Origin: LC029 sp036676475
GTDB lineage: Bacteria > Bacillota > Bacilli > Aneurinibacillales > RAOX-1
Assembly: GCA_036676475.1 (NCBI GenBank)
Contig: JAKFCU010000088.1
Location: 1 to 64,000, forward strand
Direction: 5' to 3'
Length of the DNA stretch: 64,000 nucleotides
The notes under the pieces were generated by a model. It ran no database searches, was not told the origin of the DNA, and worked only from the letters and a program-made list of their open reading frames with translations. Each line of letters opens with the position of its first letter. Positions within the stretch are counted from its first letter, which is position 1. The position numbers and the translations under genes were made by a program. This document shows, one piece after another, positions 18,280-27,647 of this stretch.

Positions 18280-21200
18280 ATGGTAAAAGTCGCCAACGAA
18301 AGAACCCCTTTGGTATCGATCACTAAACACCCTCGTCGTCGTATAACAGATAGCCAAATTGAATCTTTGAAATCAAGAGTAAATCTGGTAGAAGTTGCCG
18401 ATATGCTAGGTTTGAACCTACAAAGAACCGGAAAGAGTCACTTTGCTCTATGCCCGTTCCACAGCGAAAGCACCCCTTCCTTTTCGATTTTTCACGGCAA
18501 CCAAGGTTGGAAATTTAAGTGTCTGGGTTGCGGAGAACATGGAGATGTTATTAAACTGGTCCAGTTGATAAACAATATTAGCTTCGTTGAAGCCTTTGAT
18601 TACTTGGAAGGACTAGCTGTATCCAGACCTGAAATATCCGTTGCTCCTCCTCCTGTTGTCAAAACGTTAACATTACCAATCGAACGGCAAAACGAGATCC
18701 GTTTTAAAGCAGCGCTCTATTACAACGAGAAATTATGGAGTGAAGAAGGAAAGAAAGCTCGGGATTATCTTGATAATCGTGGGCTACTGGATAAAGATCT
18801 CCTTACCAAACTTTTGATCGGGTATGCTCCCAAAAACAATCATAATGAAGATCTAATTAAAGCTACGGATGCAACGTTCGAAGAGTTGGGGGCTTGCAAC
18901 CTAGCCAACATCAATGTAAAAGGCTGTCAACAGACACCAATGTACAATCGGATTGTGTTCCCCGTTTTCCAGGAGGGATCGATTATAGGATTCCAAGGAC
19001 GGATCCCCGATAATACCACAAAAAAAGGTCGGTTTTACAACTCCTGTACCATGAGTCTATTTAATGCTGATGCAATCAAAATAAATGATAGCCAGGATAT
19101 ACATGTATTTGAGGGCATTCCTGACTGTTTAACGGGCCTTTTGAGTGGGCTTAATGCAACAGCTATCCTGGGTACAAATGGATTGACAGAGGACATTGTA
19201 ACGCTGCTGAATCAGTCAGATAAAACGAAATATTACTGGTTTGACAATGATCAAACTGGACAAGCTGCCATACAAAAATACGGTGCAGATCTAACCAATG
19301 CCAAGTTTATACAGATGGACGTACAGGAAAAAGACCTAAACAAATACTTTGAGACTACCATTCAATCTGAGGGTCGGGAAAAATCTCTCACTCTGCTCAC
19401 TGATAAAGTCCGCAAGTGGGTTGGGGAAGCGAAGAGTTTTCAGGATTTAGAATTTGGAAATAATGAACATGTATTGGTTGTTGCAAAGGCAATTGCCGAA
19501 GCAAAAGTACAAAATGATAAAAGCATTGTCAATAAACCCCATATTATCGAAGCAATGCTGGATTTATATACAAATGAGATAGCGTCATACGAGAGTCTTA
19601 TTGGTCGTATGAAAAAGGATCTTAAGCTCGCTGTCACGGGTTACAGGAAAAAAATTGAGGAATTAGCCCGGAAACGCAAGAAAGAAGAAAAATTAAGGAT
19701 TGAGGAAGAAGAAAAAGTCCGGAAAAAGGAAAAGATGCTGGAAGCAGAATCAACCGAAATTGCTCGTCGAATACTCGAAATTCAGATCAGCGATAATCCC
19801 AAGGCAGTTAAAGTCCAGCTTGGACAACAAGCTCTGATCCAACATCTTGCGGAAAACGGAGATTTTTTCAGAGCGAATACCGGGGATATGTATTATTTTT
19901 TGAATCGTGCTCTTCAATTAATGCACCTTGACGAAAAGGCCTTTGAGTATCATGTGGCAAATGAAACTAACACTCCAGAAACAGATTCTTTCACGGCAAA
20001 CCTGATCGCCCGAGTCCGCTCATATGCTTACAAACATGGGACAAAGGTAAAGATCCGAAAACTATCCTATTACGACGAGTCAACTAATACCTTATACATT
20101 GATATGTTTGACGGACATATTGTAAAGATCACAAGTGATAGGGTACAAACTGTCCCAAACGGTACAGATGAGGTTTTGTTCCTTGCTAATTCAGATTGGA
20201 TGCCATGGCAATTAAAAGATAACTACGAAAAAGGTTGTTTTCAAAAGTACTTATTAAGTGCCAATTTCCAAGAGGAAGATAATCCTTTAAATCGCCACGA
20301 ATCGATTTTTACCATTCAAAGTTGGATATTATCCGGATTTTTCCGCGAAATCATGGTGACAAGACCTTTCCTCTTTTTTCTTGGCGAAACTCAAAGCGGG
20401 AAAAGTAGTTATTCACGACAATTTTTGCAATGGATGTTTGGGGACATGGCTGATGTCGTCGGCCTTTCGAACCATAATAGATCTGAAGAGGCTGTAGATA
20501 CAGCGATTACAACTGAGTCGTTTGTGACGTTGGATAACTTAGATACCCCTATTCCTTGGTTGGTAGACAAATTATGTACGATTGCCACAGGTGGCATTAT
20601 TCCTCGCCGGAAGCTGTTTACAACCAACGAAATGGCCAAATATCCAATTATCAGTTTTACCATGTTAACTGCTCGGACACCTCAGTTCAAGAGAGATGAT
20701 ATCTCCAATCGTCTCCTTGTAATAAAACTGGATAAAATTATAAACAAAAAGGGTGAATCGGCACGTATAAGAAAACTTTCAAGTCTTCGCAATGACCTTT
20801 GGTCCGAATTTGTATATATGTCCAAAGATATTATCAAGAGTATTTCTAGCTGGGGAATACCGGATAATGAGACAAGCTTCCGCATCGCAGATTTCGCAAA
20901 CTTTATGACCGTTGTGGCAAGAACCAATTATTCTAAGGAAAAATTCTTCGCAGAAGAAGTTGAATCTGGTGGAATAAAAGGAGTAGATTCGATCATCCAA
21001 AACTTCCTGGTGCCTAAACTTGAAAAGCTCCAAGCCGAGTTCTTAGTAACAGACGATCCGTTAACCGAACTGTTGAAAATGTTCTTGGAGGACGGAAATC
21101 GTTATGGCAAGAAGTTGGAGCCATCAGAATTGCACAAGGCATTAAGTCTATTAGCTAGAGAAAGAGAAATAAAGTACTCCTTTAAATCACCAGCATCACT

Positions 21201-21309
21201 AAGTAAACAATTGAAGCAACTTAAAGATGCTTTAAAAAAACAAGATAAAATTGAATTACTACACGGATCATCAAATGGAAAAAGATACTTTGAGTTCAGG
21301 AAAATCTAA
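18280..21309 (+). CDS. primase-helicase replication protein
   Basis: A 1009-aa fusion. The CHC2 zinc finger has C58, H61, C81 and C84 (ALCPFHSE ... FKCLGCGEHGD), the fold used by DnaG-type primases. A Toprim domain runs about 272-340 (VFEGIPDCLTGL, then FDNDQTGQAA). A charged coiled coil follows at about 440-500, then a helicase-like ATPase with Walker A GETQSGKSS near residue 704, Walker B FVTLDNLD, and an arginine-finger-like RDDISNRLL. Start ATG 18280 has AAAGGAGAGG upstream. Such primase-helicases initiate replication of satellites and phages, and the iterons just downstream are its likely target. Confidence 0.88.
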   Translation: MVKVANERTPLVSITKHPRRRITDSQIESLKSRVNLVEVADMLGLNLQRTGKSHFALCPFHSESTPSFSIFHGNQGWKFKCLGCGEHGDVIKLVQLINNISFVEAFDYLEGLAVSRPEISVAPPPVVKTLTLPIERQNEIRFKAALYYNEKLWSEEGKKARDYLDNRGLLDKDLLTKLLIGYAPKNNHNEDLIKATDATFEELGACNLANINVKGCQQTPMYNRIVFPVFQEGSIIGFQGRIPDNTTKKGRFYNSCTMSLFNADAIKINDSQDIHVFEGIPDCLTGLLSGLNATAILGTNGLTEDIVTLLNQSDKTKYYWFDNDQTGQAAIQKYGADLTNAKFIQMDVQEKDLNKYFETTIQSEGREKSLTLLTDKVRKWVGEAKSFQDLEFGNNEHVLVVAKAIAEAKVQNDKSIVNKPHIIEAMLDLYTNEIASYESLIGRMKKDLKLAVTGYRKKIEELARKRKKEEKLRIEEEEKVRKKEKMLEAESTEIARRILEIQISDNPKAVKVQLGQQALIQHLAENGDFFRANTGDMYYFLNRALQLMHLDEKAFEYHVANETNTPETDSFTANLIARVRSYAYKHGTKVKIRKLSYYDESTNTLYIDMFDGHIVKITSDRVQTVPNGTDEVLFLANSDWMPWQLKDNYEKGCFQKYLLSANFQEEDNPLNRHESIFTIQSWILSGFFREIMVTRPFLFFLGETQSGKSSYSRQFLQWMFGDMADVVGLSNHNRSEEAVDTAITTESFVTLDNLDTPIPWLVDKLCTIATGGIIPRRKLFTTNEMAKYPIISFTMLTARTPQFKRDDISNRLLVIKLDKIINKKGESARIRKLSSLRNDLWSEFVYMSKDIIKSISSWGIPDNETSFRIADFANFMTVVARTNYSKEKFFAEEVESGGIKGVDSIIQNFLVPKLEKLQAEFLVTDDPLTELLKMFLEDGNRYGKKLEPSELHKALSLLAREREIKYSFKSPASLSKQLKQLKDALKKQDKIELLHGSSNGKRYFEFRKI

Positions 21310-21332
21310 AAAGAGGGCCCCCCTCTTTTTTT
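21308..21332 (+). terminator. intrinsic terminator after the primase gene
   Basis: AAAGAGGG / CCCTCTTT stem followed by a run of T residues, overlapping the primase stop codon. Confidence 0.85.
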
Positions 21333-21363
21333 AATTTGAATTTTTTTGGAATTCTTTTCGAAC

Positions 21364-21649
21364 GTCGTTACTTTTAGTGACGGTTATTATTAAGAGTCGT
21401 CACTGAGTAAATCATTGATATTACTGTTATTTTGAAAATTAGTGACGACAGTGACGATGTTTTTATATTCTATTGCGTACGAAAAAAATAAAATAAAAAA
21501 ATGAAAAATAGATTAAAATATTATTTTTTATTATTTATATAACTGTTGTAAAAAAAAGTCGTCATTGTCGTCACTGAATTCTATATCGCTTGGTATCATT
21601 GACTCTTTAAGATATTTATGTCGTCACTAAAAGTGACTACAGTGACATA
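21364..21649. other. candidate replication origin: iterons flanking an AT-rich core
   Basis: Ten copies of GTCGTCACT or its complement AGTGACGAC (0-3 mismatches) form two arrays. The left array is at 21364, 21376, 21396, 21441 and 21450; the right is at 21558, 21567, 21620, 21632 and 21641. Between them, 21481-21540 is almost pure A/T. The layout, directly 3' of a primase-helicase gene, matches the origin architecture of staphylococcal pathogenicity islands. Bases 21650-22000 hold no further gene I can support. Confidence 0.8.
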
Positions 21650-22000
21650 GAGTCACGATGATTAATAAAAACATATGCCACCCCTACTTTTTTGGATTAA
21701 AATAGAAGAAAAAACGTTCAAATATGGAAGGAAGAATTAAAAAGGCTCTGTCTTGGCATTTGTCCTTGTCATATGGTGTAATTAGTTTTCTTAGATAGGA
21801 TTGGAGGAACCTAAAACATGGAGTCTGTATTTAAGCCGAACAAAATGGAAACGTAGCTGTTAATAAGAAATTAAATGTATTTTGAACATAGTGTTATCCA
21901 ATGCCGAGAATGTTTTCTATTTTTTTTTTGAGTTTATTACAATAATAGATCTATATAAATTTTTCAAGTTTTGTTTTATTTAAAGGAGTAGGAATAAAAA

Positions 22001-22357
22001 ATGGAACCAATAATTTATAGACACCATAAATACCAGGATCTTTTTCTTGAAGAATACGAGGGTGGGTTGTTTTATTTAAAAACAGATAGTATGACACTTG
22101 GTTTAGCGGCCTATCGTATTTCAAATTCGAAAATTGCACATCTTATAGATATTCGTTTGAACAGAGTTGAAATAAGAAGAAAAGGAATCGGTAGTTGGAT
22201 GTTGAATATTCTTTGTTCTTCCGCAATTAGGGAAGGAGCTACAAGTATAGAAGGAACATTGAAACCTGACAAATATATTACATGGGGAGATTTAAAATCC
22301 TTTTATTTGAAGAGTGGATTTGAAATACAGGAGTTAAGGATTAAAAAGGTGTTATAA
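22001..22357 (+). CDS. small GNAT acetyltransferase
   Basis: A 118-aa protein with the GNAT acetyl-CoA loop NRVEIRRKGIGSWMLN at about 62-77, and a C-terminal strand-helix region (WGDLKSFYLKSGFEIQELRI). Substrate unknown. ATG with AAAGGAGTAGG upstream. It sits alone, with AT-rich flanks, right after the origin. In mobile elements such solo GNATs are often toxins or resistance enzymes, but no antitoxin-like DNA-binding gene adjoins it, so I make no such call. Confidence 0.75.
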   Translation: MEPIIYRHHKYQDLFLEEYEGGLFYLKTDSMTLGLAAYRISNSKIAHLIDIRLNRVEIRRKGIGSWMLNILCSSAIREGATSIEGTLKPDKYITWGDLKSFYLKSGFEIQELRIKKVL

Positions 22358-22581
22358 AAGAAGTATTTAATAGAACAATTTAATATAACAAAATGCCAAC
22401 ACCACATATGGTGTTAATATTCCTTGGTTATTTGTTGGAATAAAGGTTGTCTATGAAAAAGTCTTAATTACTAGATATATCTACTTTAAACATAATGAAT
22501 CCAATTGTGATAATATTATAGAAAATTGAAGGTACTTGGGTTCTTTACTCAGAGATATGATAAAAAGGGGGACTAAACTAA

Positions 22582-23328
22582 ATGGTGACTATAGGGAATT
22601 ATTACGAAGATCGTGTAGTAGCGTTTATTGATATTCTTGGTTTTAGAGAACATGTAAAGTTAACACAAGGTGATTCAAAGCATGCTAAAAATCTCCACCA
22701 TGTACTAGAATTCATTTCTGATTTGAAACATGACAATGATAAAGGGATCTTATCACAGAAGGAATTGGGTAAGGAAGTATCAGTGTTCTCTGACTCAATT
22801 GTAATTTCTTATCCTTTAAGCTTGGCTTCAGCAAGTTTTTATTTGTTACTTGACATTATTCACCTTCAATTGGAAATGATGGGATTAGGTATTTTAATGC
22901 GAGGTGGTGTTACTTCTGGGGAACTATATCATAATGATAATATTGTATATGGTCCTGCTATGATTGAAGCTTATGAACTTGAAAGTAGGCGTGCAATCTA
23001 CCCCCGTATTGTCGTGAATCCAAAAGTAATAGAGGAAGGAATCAAAAATGCCCTTCACGATCCACAAGATGAACTGGAACATCTTAGTGGGCTTTTAGAA
23101 AAAGATGAGGATCATCAACTTTTTATTGATTATATGTATCAATGGCAAGAAATAGATAACGAATATCATTATTTTGAAGCTTTAGATATGACAAGGACAT
23201 TAATACTAGACCAGTTAAAGTTGCAACAAGATCCAGGAGTTTTACTAAAGTATAATTGGTTAAAGCGGTACTACAATAACACATTGAGAAAATTAGCGCC
23301 CGAGTATGCTGAAGGTAGATATATATAG
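22582..23328 (+). CDS. nucleotide-cyclase-like protein of unknown role
   Basis: A 248-aa protein. AFIDILGF near residue 14, SDSIVIS near 72 and RGGVTSGELYHNDNIVYGPAMIEAYELE at about 108-135 follow the order and spacing of class III cyclase catalytic motifs (metal-binding Asp, second Asp, Gly-rich turn). The resemblance is motif-level only. Proteins of this type occur in phage-defence loci that signal with cyclic mononucleotides (Pycsar), but no membrane or TIR effector gene is next to it. The start has AAAAGGGGGAC upstream. It is an isolated gene with 225 bp before it and 770 bp after. Confidence 0.5.
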   Translation: MVTIGNYYEDRVVAFIDILGFREHVKLTQGDSKHAKNLHHVLEFISDLKHDNDKGILSQKELGKEVSVFSDSIVISYPLSLASASFYLLLDIIHLQLEMMGLGILMRGGVTSGELYHNDNIVYGPAMIEAYELESRRAIYPRIVVNPKVIEEGIKNALHDPQDELEHLSGLLEKDEDHQLFIDYMYQWQEIDNEYHYFEALDMTRTLILDQLKLQQDPGVLLKYNWLKRYYNNTLRKLAPEYAEGRYI

Positions 23329-23446
23329 TAATTTCATGTGAGACTATATTGTAATCTGATACTTGAAAAGTGATAATATTTTTCGATTTTAATATCCTCT
23401 TAGTTTGTTTTACTTATACTTCCAAATTAATGCAATAAAAGAGATT

Positions 23447-23482
23447 AAGCCGACTCTTCGTAAAAGAAAAATCGGCTTCTTG
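23447..23482 (+). terminator. weak terminator after the cyclase-like gene
   Basis: AAGCCGA (23447-23453) pairs with TCGGCTT (23472-23478), followed by CTTGTTG. The loop is 18 nt and the T-tract poor. Confidence 0.4.
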
Positions 23483-23732
23483 TTGTTAATAACGATAATT
23501 CCCTTTACGCACTGTAAAGGAACACAAGGTCATGTGCTTGGATACTATTAGTAAGATGTTTCCAATCGCCATAGTAGGCAGCACATTTTTTATTGATTAG
23601 CCTGTCTTGCTCACAAGAAGGATTATGAGATTAGTTTGTATTTATGATATGGACTCTTTCGCATAATTTCACCTCTTACATAGTTTTTAACACACAAAAC
23701 TTTCAACACAATTTGTTAAAATCCTCTTTAAG

Positions 23733-23811
23733 TACAGTTTCAAAAATGAGTGTTTTTGAGACACTACAAAAATTGCCCATGTGAATGGTGAATACAGTCT
23801 CAAAAATGCGT
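23733..23811. repeat. 60-bp-spaced direct repeat with internal dyad
   Basis: TACAGT(T/C)TCAAAAATG(A/C)GT occurs at 23733-23751 and 23793-23811. The first copy continues into an inverted arm (GTTTCAAAAA / TTTTTGAGAC). The 770-bp gap 23329-24101 contains no gene I can support, so these are candidate protein-binding sites for the recombinase or its regulator. Confidence 0.45.
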
Positions 23812-23912
23812 ATTCAATGAACGTATTAAAAAAGTTACTCTTATGAGATTCATCATACAATCATACATAATTTTTATTTTGTATCATTAAGAAAAATTCT
23901 GATTAACAGTCT

Positions 23913-23947
23913 ACCAATGAAACACAATGTAATTGTGTTGCATTGGT
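23913..23947. other. 35-bp imperfect palindrome upstream of a recombinase gene
   Basis: ACCAATG at 23913 pairs with CATTGGT at 23941-23947, with inner arms AACACAAT / ATTGTGTT, making a near-continuous 16-bp stem with a 3-nt centre. There is no T-run after it. It could be a recombination site for the recombinase 155 bp downstream or a dimer operator. Confidence 0.45.
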
Positions 23948-24101
23948 AAAAATGGGCGAATCCGCGTCATTACTGGGTTTTCTCTCAATTTCGCCACAAG
24001 CGATAAAATTCATAGACCTTGAAAGCAACATATCGTAAAATTAGATATAGATATGTTTCATACATAAAGAGAGAGTCGACGGAAGGAGATTCACCTAAAA
24101 T

Positions 24102-24668
24102 ATGGAATTTGTCCAACCGATCCGCGATAAGAAAAAGATCGAAGCGATGAAAAGAGTTTTACGATCCAATTTAAGAGATCACTGTTTATTTATTTTAGGG
24201 ATTAATTCTGGACTCCGAATATCGGATCTATTAGATCTCAAAATATCGGACGTGATTGATCCTCGAGGGAAGGTAAAAGATCGGATCGAGCTCCGTGAGG
24301 AAAAGACAGGAAAGGCGAAAAATTTTCCGATCGGGGATAATGCTAAGAAAGCGATTCGGGAATATTTGTTGACTCGGAATTATTCCATGGATCAGCCTCT
24401 CTTTATTTCTCGTAAAGGGGAGAATCAGCCAATCAATCGGGTTCAGGCTTATAAAATTTTGAATGCTGCAGCCGAAATGGTTGGTATTGAAGAAAAGATC
24501 GGGACCCATTCTATGAGGAAAACCTTTGGCTATCATGCCTATCAGGATGGAAGATCGATCGAATTGATCCAAAAAATATTGAATCATACCTCTCCCTCTG
24601 TAACCCTACGATATATCGGGATTACTCAAGATGAGATGGACGACGTTTATCTATCGATTAATCTATAA
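24102..24668 (+). CDS. minimal tyrosine recombinase (catalytic domain only)
   Basis: A 188-aa protein made of little more than the catalytic domain. It has R39 (SGLRISDLL), H136 and R139 (HSMRKTFGYH), H162 and the nucleophile Y171 (LRYIGIT). The N-terminal SAM-like DNA-binding domain of Xer/phage integrases is missing, which is normal for a recognised group of short Bacillales recombinases. GGAAGGAG precedes the ATG. Its DNA contains 15 GATC sites in 567 bp, far above chance and unlike its neighbours. Substrate site unknown. Confidence 0.85.
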   Translation: MEFVQPIRDKKKIEAMKRVLRSNLRDHCLFILGINSGLRISDLLDLKISDVIDPRGKVKDRIELREEKTGKAKNFPIGDNAKKAIREYLLTRNYSMDQPLFISRKGENQPINRVQAYKILNAAAEMVGIEEKIGTHSMRKTFGYHAYQDGRSIELIQKILNHTSPSVTLRYIGITQDEMDDVYLSINL

Positions 24669-24881
24669 GTATATTAGGATGGGATACCATGGGAACCATT
24701 GTTCAAACAAGTTGTTCATGAGGTTTTTAGTTTTCTAAAATATACAAAGCGCTTAATTGTGATATTGGTGATATTATGGAGATGGTAAACGAAAACAAAG
24801 TGCAATAGTTTGAGGAATGGCAGAAAACAACATTTTGGTATTAAAATATATTAAAAAATATGCAAAGAGGATATAGAATTT

Positions 24882-27647
24882 ATGAATAAGCAACAACTCG
24901 CCACGAAAATATGGGAATCTGCTAATAAAATGCGTTCAAAGATCGAGGCCAACGAATATAAAGATTACATTTTAGGCTTCATATTTTACAAGTACCTTTC
25001 GGACAAGGAGTTAAAGTTTCTGAAAGAAAACAGCTTTACCCAGGAAGACATCGAGGCTCTTGTTGAAGACGATGCCGAAACCGTAAATTATATTCGTGAA
25101 AATGTCGGATACTTTATTGCCTACAAGGACTTGTTCTCAACTTGGCTCAAAATGGGGAAAGATTTTGATGTGTCTAATGTCACGGATGCCTTGTCAGCAT
25201 TTAACCGTCTGATTAATCCCTCTCATAAGAAGGTGTTTGAGGGTATATTTAATACCTTGCAGACCGGTTTAAGCAAACTCGGTGAGAGCTCCGCATCTCG
25301 AACAAAAGCTATCAGCGATCTGATTCACTTAATTAAAGATATCCCTATGGATGGCAAGCAGAACTACGATGTTATTGGCTTCATATATGAATATCTGATT
25401 AGCATGTTTGCAGCCAATGCCGGAAAAAAAGCAGGCGAGTTTTACACCCCGCATGAAGTATCTCTTCTTATGTCCGAAATTGTTGCAGACCATTTGAAGG
25501 ACAGAACGGAAATCAAGATTTATGACCCGACGAGCGGTTCGGGCTCCCTCTTGATAAACATCGGGCGTTCTGTTGCGAAGCATATCGATGATGAAAACAA
25601 TATCAAATACTATGCACAGGAGCTGAAGCAGAATACATACAACCTCACTCGTATGAATTTAGTTATGCGCGGTATCCTCCCGGATAATATCGTAACCCGC
25701 AATGCTGATACTTTGGAAGAGGATTGGCCGTACTTTGATGAAGCCAATCCGGTCGAAACGTACGATCCACTTTATGTGGATGCAGTTGTTTCCAATCCTC
25801 CGTACTCTCAGCATTGGGACCCGAGTAATAAGGAAACAGACCCTCGTTACGCACGTTTCGGCCTCGCTCCGGAATCGAAAGCTGATTATGCTTTCCTTCT
25901 TCATGACTTATTCCATATTAAGTCGGACGGCATCATGACGATAGTTTTCCCGCACGGTGTCTTATTCCGTGGCGGTGAAGAGGGCGAGATTCGCAGAAAT
26001 CTGATTGAAGGCAATCACATTGATGCTATCATTGGGCTTCCTGCCAATATTTTTTTTGGCACGGACATTTCGACAATCATCATGATTTTGAAGCAAAAGC
26101 GTGAGAATACCGATGTTTTGATTGTTGATGCATCCAAAGGCTTTATTAAAGCTGGCAAGAACAATAAGCTCAGAGCGTCTGATATTAAAAAGATCGTTGA
26201 TGCCGTAACTGCCAGAGCTGATATTGACAAATTCTCAAGGAAAGTCAGACGTGAAGACATCCGCCGAAATGAATACAAGTTGAATATTCCGAGATATGTT
26301 GATTCCTCTGAAGGCGCAGAAAAATGGGACATCTATGCTTCTATGTTCGGCGGTATTCCCATGAGCGAAATTGCTGAACTTGGCGAGTACTGGAGTGCTT
26401 TCCCGGAATTGAATGAGGCATTGTTTATAAAAGGTGAAGGTCCTTACGCTGAATTGGCATCCGGCAATATTGAACAGATTGTCAATGAGCATCCCGCCGT
26501 AAAAGCTTTTATTTCTAATTTCATGGATGCTTTCGGAGACTTCGACGGTTTCTTGAAAAGCGAGCTTATAACGAATATGTTGAGCCTCAATATTTCAAAA
26601 GAAGAGGTTGTTTTGAGTGCTGACATTTTTGCCCGCCTTGCTTCCATTCCGCTTATTAACAGATATGAAGCATATCAATTGCTTGATGACGAGTGGGCAA
26701 AAATATCTGTTGACCTGGAAGTAATTCAGACAGAGGGCTTCAACGCTGTTAAAAAAGTTGATCCCAACATAGTAATCAAGAAGAAGGACGGCAAAGATGA
26801 AGAGGTGCAGGACGGTTGGATCGGTCGTGTTATTCCGTTTGAACTTGTTCAGCGGACGTTACTTTCGGCTGAATATGAAGCACTTAAACAAAAAGAGGGC
26901 CGCCTTGCCGAAATCTCCTCTGAATATGATGAAATACTCGACTCATTTTCTGAAGAAGAAAGGAATTCAAGCGTGACAAACGATTCCAGCGATGCGTTTG
27001 TTGTAAAAGAAGTCGGTGATAAACTCAAAGAAATCTATGCCGAAGTGGACACCCAGGAAATTAAGGCTCTTAACGCTTATGCTGAACTTTCCAGGAAAGC
27101 CGACAAACTTGCCTTTATAAGCGCACACGACGATGTAGTATGGTCAAATATGGAAGTAAGCAATGATGGCACATATGGTAAAAAAGCAGTAAACGCTTAT
27201 TTAACAGAGCTTCAATCCGCTTTTGAATTCCCAGAAGAATCCTTTGAAGCAAAAATTGTAAAAGTAAGCAGGCTAATGGCCGAAGAAAAGGAAGTAAAAG
27301 CACAGGTAAAAGCGGATGCCGCAGCATTGCATATGAAAACAAAGGAAACCATTGAATCGATTTCAGACGAACAGGCGCGTGAACTGCTTGAGCAAAAATG
27401 GATTCTTCCGCTTACAGAGAGTATTAGGCAGCTTCCCAATGCGGTAATTCATGTTATGGTAGACAAAATCAAAGCCCTTTCTGAAAAATACGCTGTCACA
27501 TACTCTGCGATCGAATCGGAGATACAGGAAACGGAATCTACTCTCTCTGCACTCATTGATGAACTTGTCGGCAACGAGTATGATATGAAAGGTCTCAGCG
27601 AGTTCCAGGCGCTGTTAAAGGGTGAATCATATGGCAAGAAAAGATAA
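24882..27647 (+). CDS. hsdM: type I restriction-modification methylase subunit HsdM
   Basis: An N6-adenine methyltransferase of a type I R-M system, 921 aa, longer than the common HsdM of about 500-550 aa. The N-terminal helical domain precedes the SAM site DPTSGSGSLL (about 215) and catalytic NPPY (about 304). Beyond residue 520 is an extra, helix-rich region with coiled-coil stretches ending at the C-terminus. Base composition changes here: hsdM-hsdS-hsdR is richer in G/C and uses different codons from the AT-rich genes around it, suggesting a separate acquisition. hsdS starts within the last codons of hsdM. Confidence 0.95.
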   Translation: MNKQQLATKIWESANKMRSKIEANEYKDYILGFIFYKYLSDKELKFLKENSFTQEDIEALVEDDAETVNYIRENVGYFIAYKDLFSTWLKMGKDFDVSNVTDALSAFNRLINPSHKKVFEGIFNTLQTGLSKLGESSASRTKAISDLIHLIKDIPMDGKQNYDVIGFIYEYLISMFAANAGKKAGEFYTPHEVSLLMSEIVADHLKDRTEIKIYDPTSGSGSLLINIGRSVAKHIDDENNIKYYAQELKQNTYNLTRMNLVMRGILPDNIVTRNADTLEEDWPYFDEANPVETYDPLYVDAVVSNPPYSQHWDPSNKETDPRYARFGLAPESKADYAFLLHDLFHIKSDGIMTIVFPHGVLFRGGEEGEIRRNLIEGNHIDAIIGLPANIFFGTDISTIIMILKQKRENTDVLIVDASKGFIKAGKNNKLRASDIKKIVDAVTARADIDKFSRKVRREDIRRNEYKLNIPRYVDSSEGAEKWDIYASMFGGIPMSEIAELGEYWSAFPELNEALFIKGEGPYAELASGNIEQIVNEHPAVKAFISNFMDAFGDFDGFLKSELITNMLSLNISKEEVVLSADIFARLASIPLINRYEAYQLLDDEWAKISVDLEVIQTEGFNAVKKVDPNIVIKKKDGKDEEVQDGWIGRVIPFELVQRTLLSAEYEALKQKEGRLAEISSEYDEILDSFSEEERNSSVTNDSSDAFVVKEVGDKLKEIYAEVDTQEIKALNAYAELSRKADKLAFISAHDDVVWSNMEVSNDGTYGKKAVNAYLTELQSAFEFPEESFEAKIVKVSRLMAEEKEVKAQVKADAAALHMKTKETIESISDEQARELLEQKWILPLTESIRQLPNAVIHVMVDKIKALSEKYAVTYSAIESEIQETESTLSALIDELVGNEYDMKGLSEFQALLKGESYGKKR

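Noticed and set aside
22001..23328. GNAT plus cyclase-like gene as a toxin-antitoxin or Pycsar operon
   Set aside because: The genes are 225 bp apart with an intervening hairpin, and neither an antitoxin-like DNA-binding protein nor a TM/TIR effector is present.
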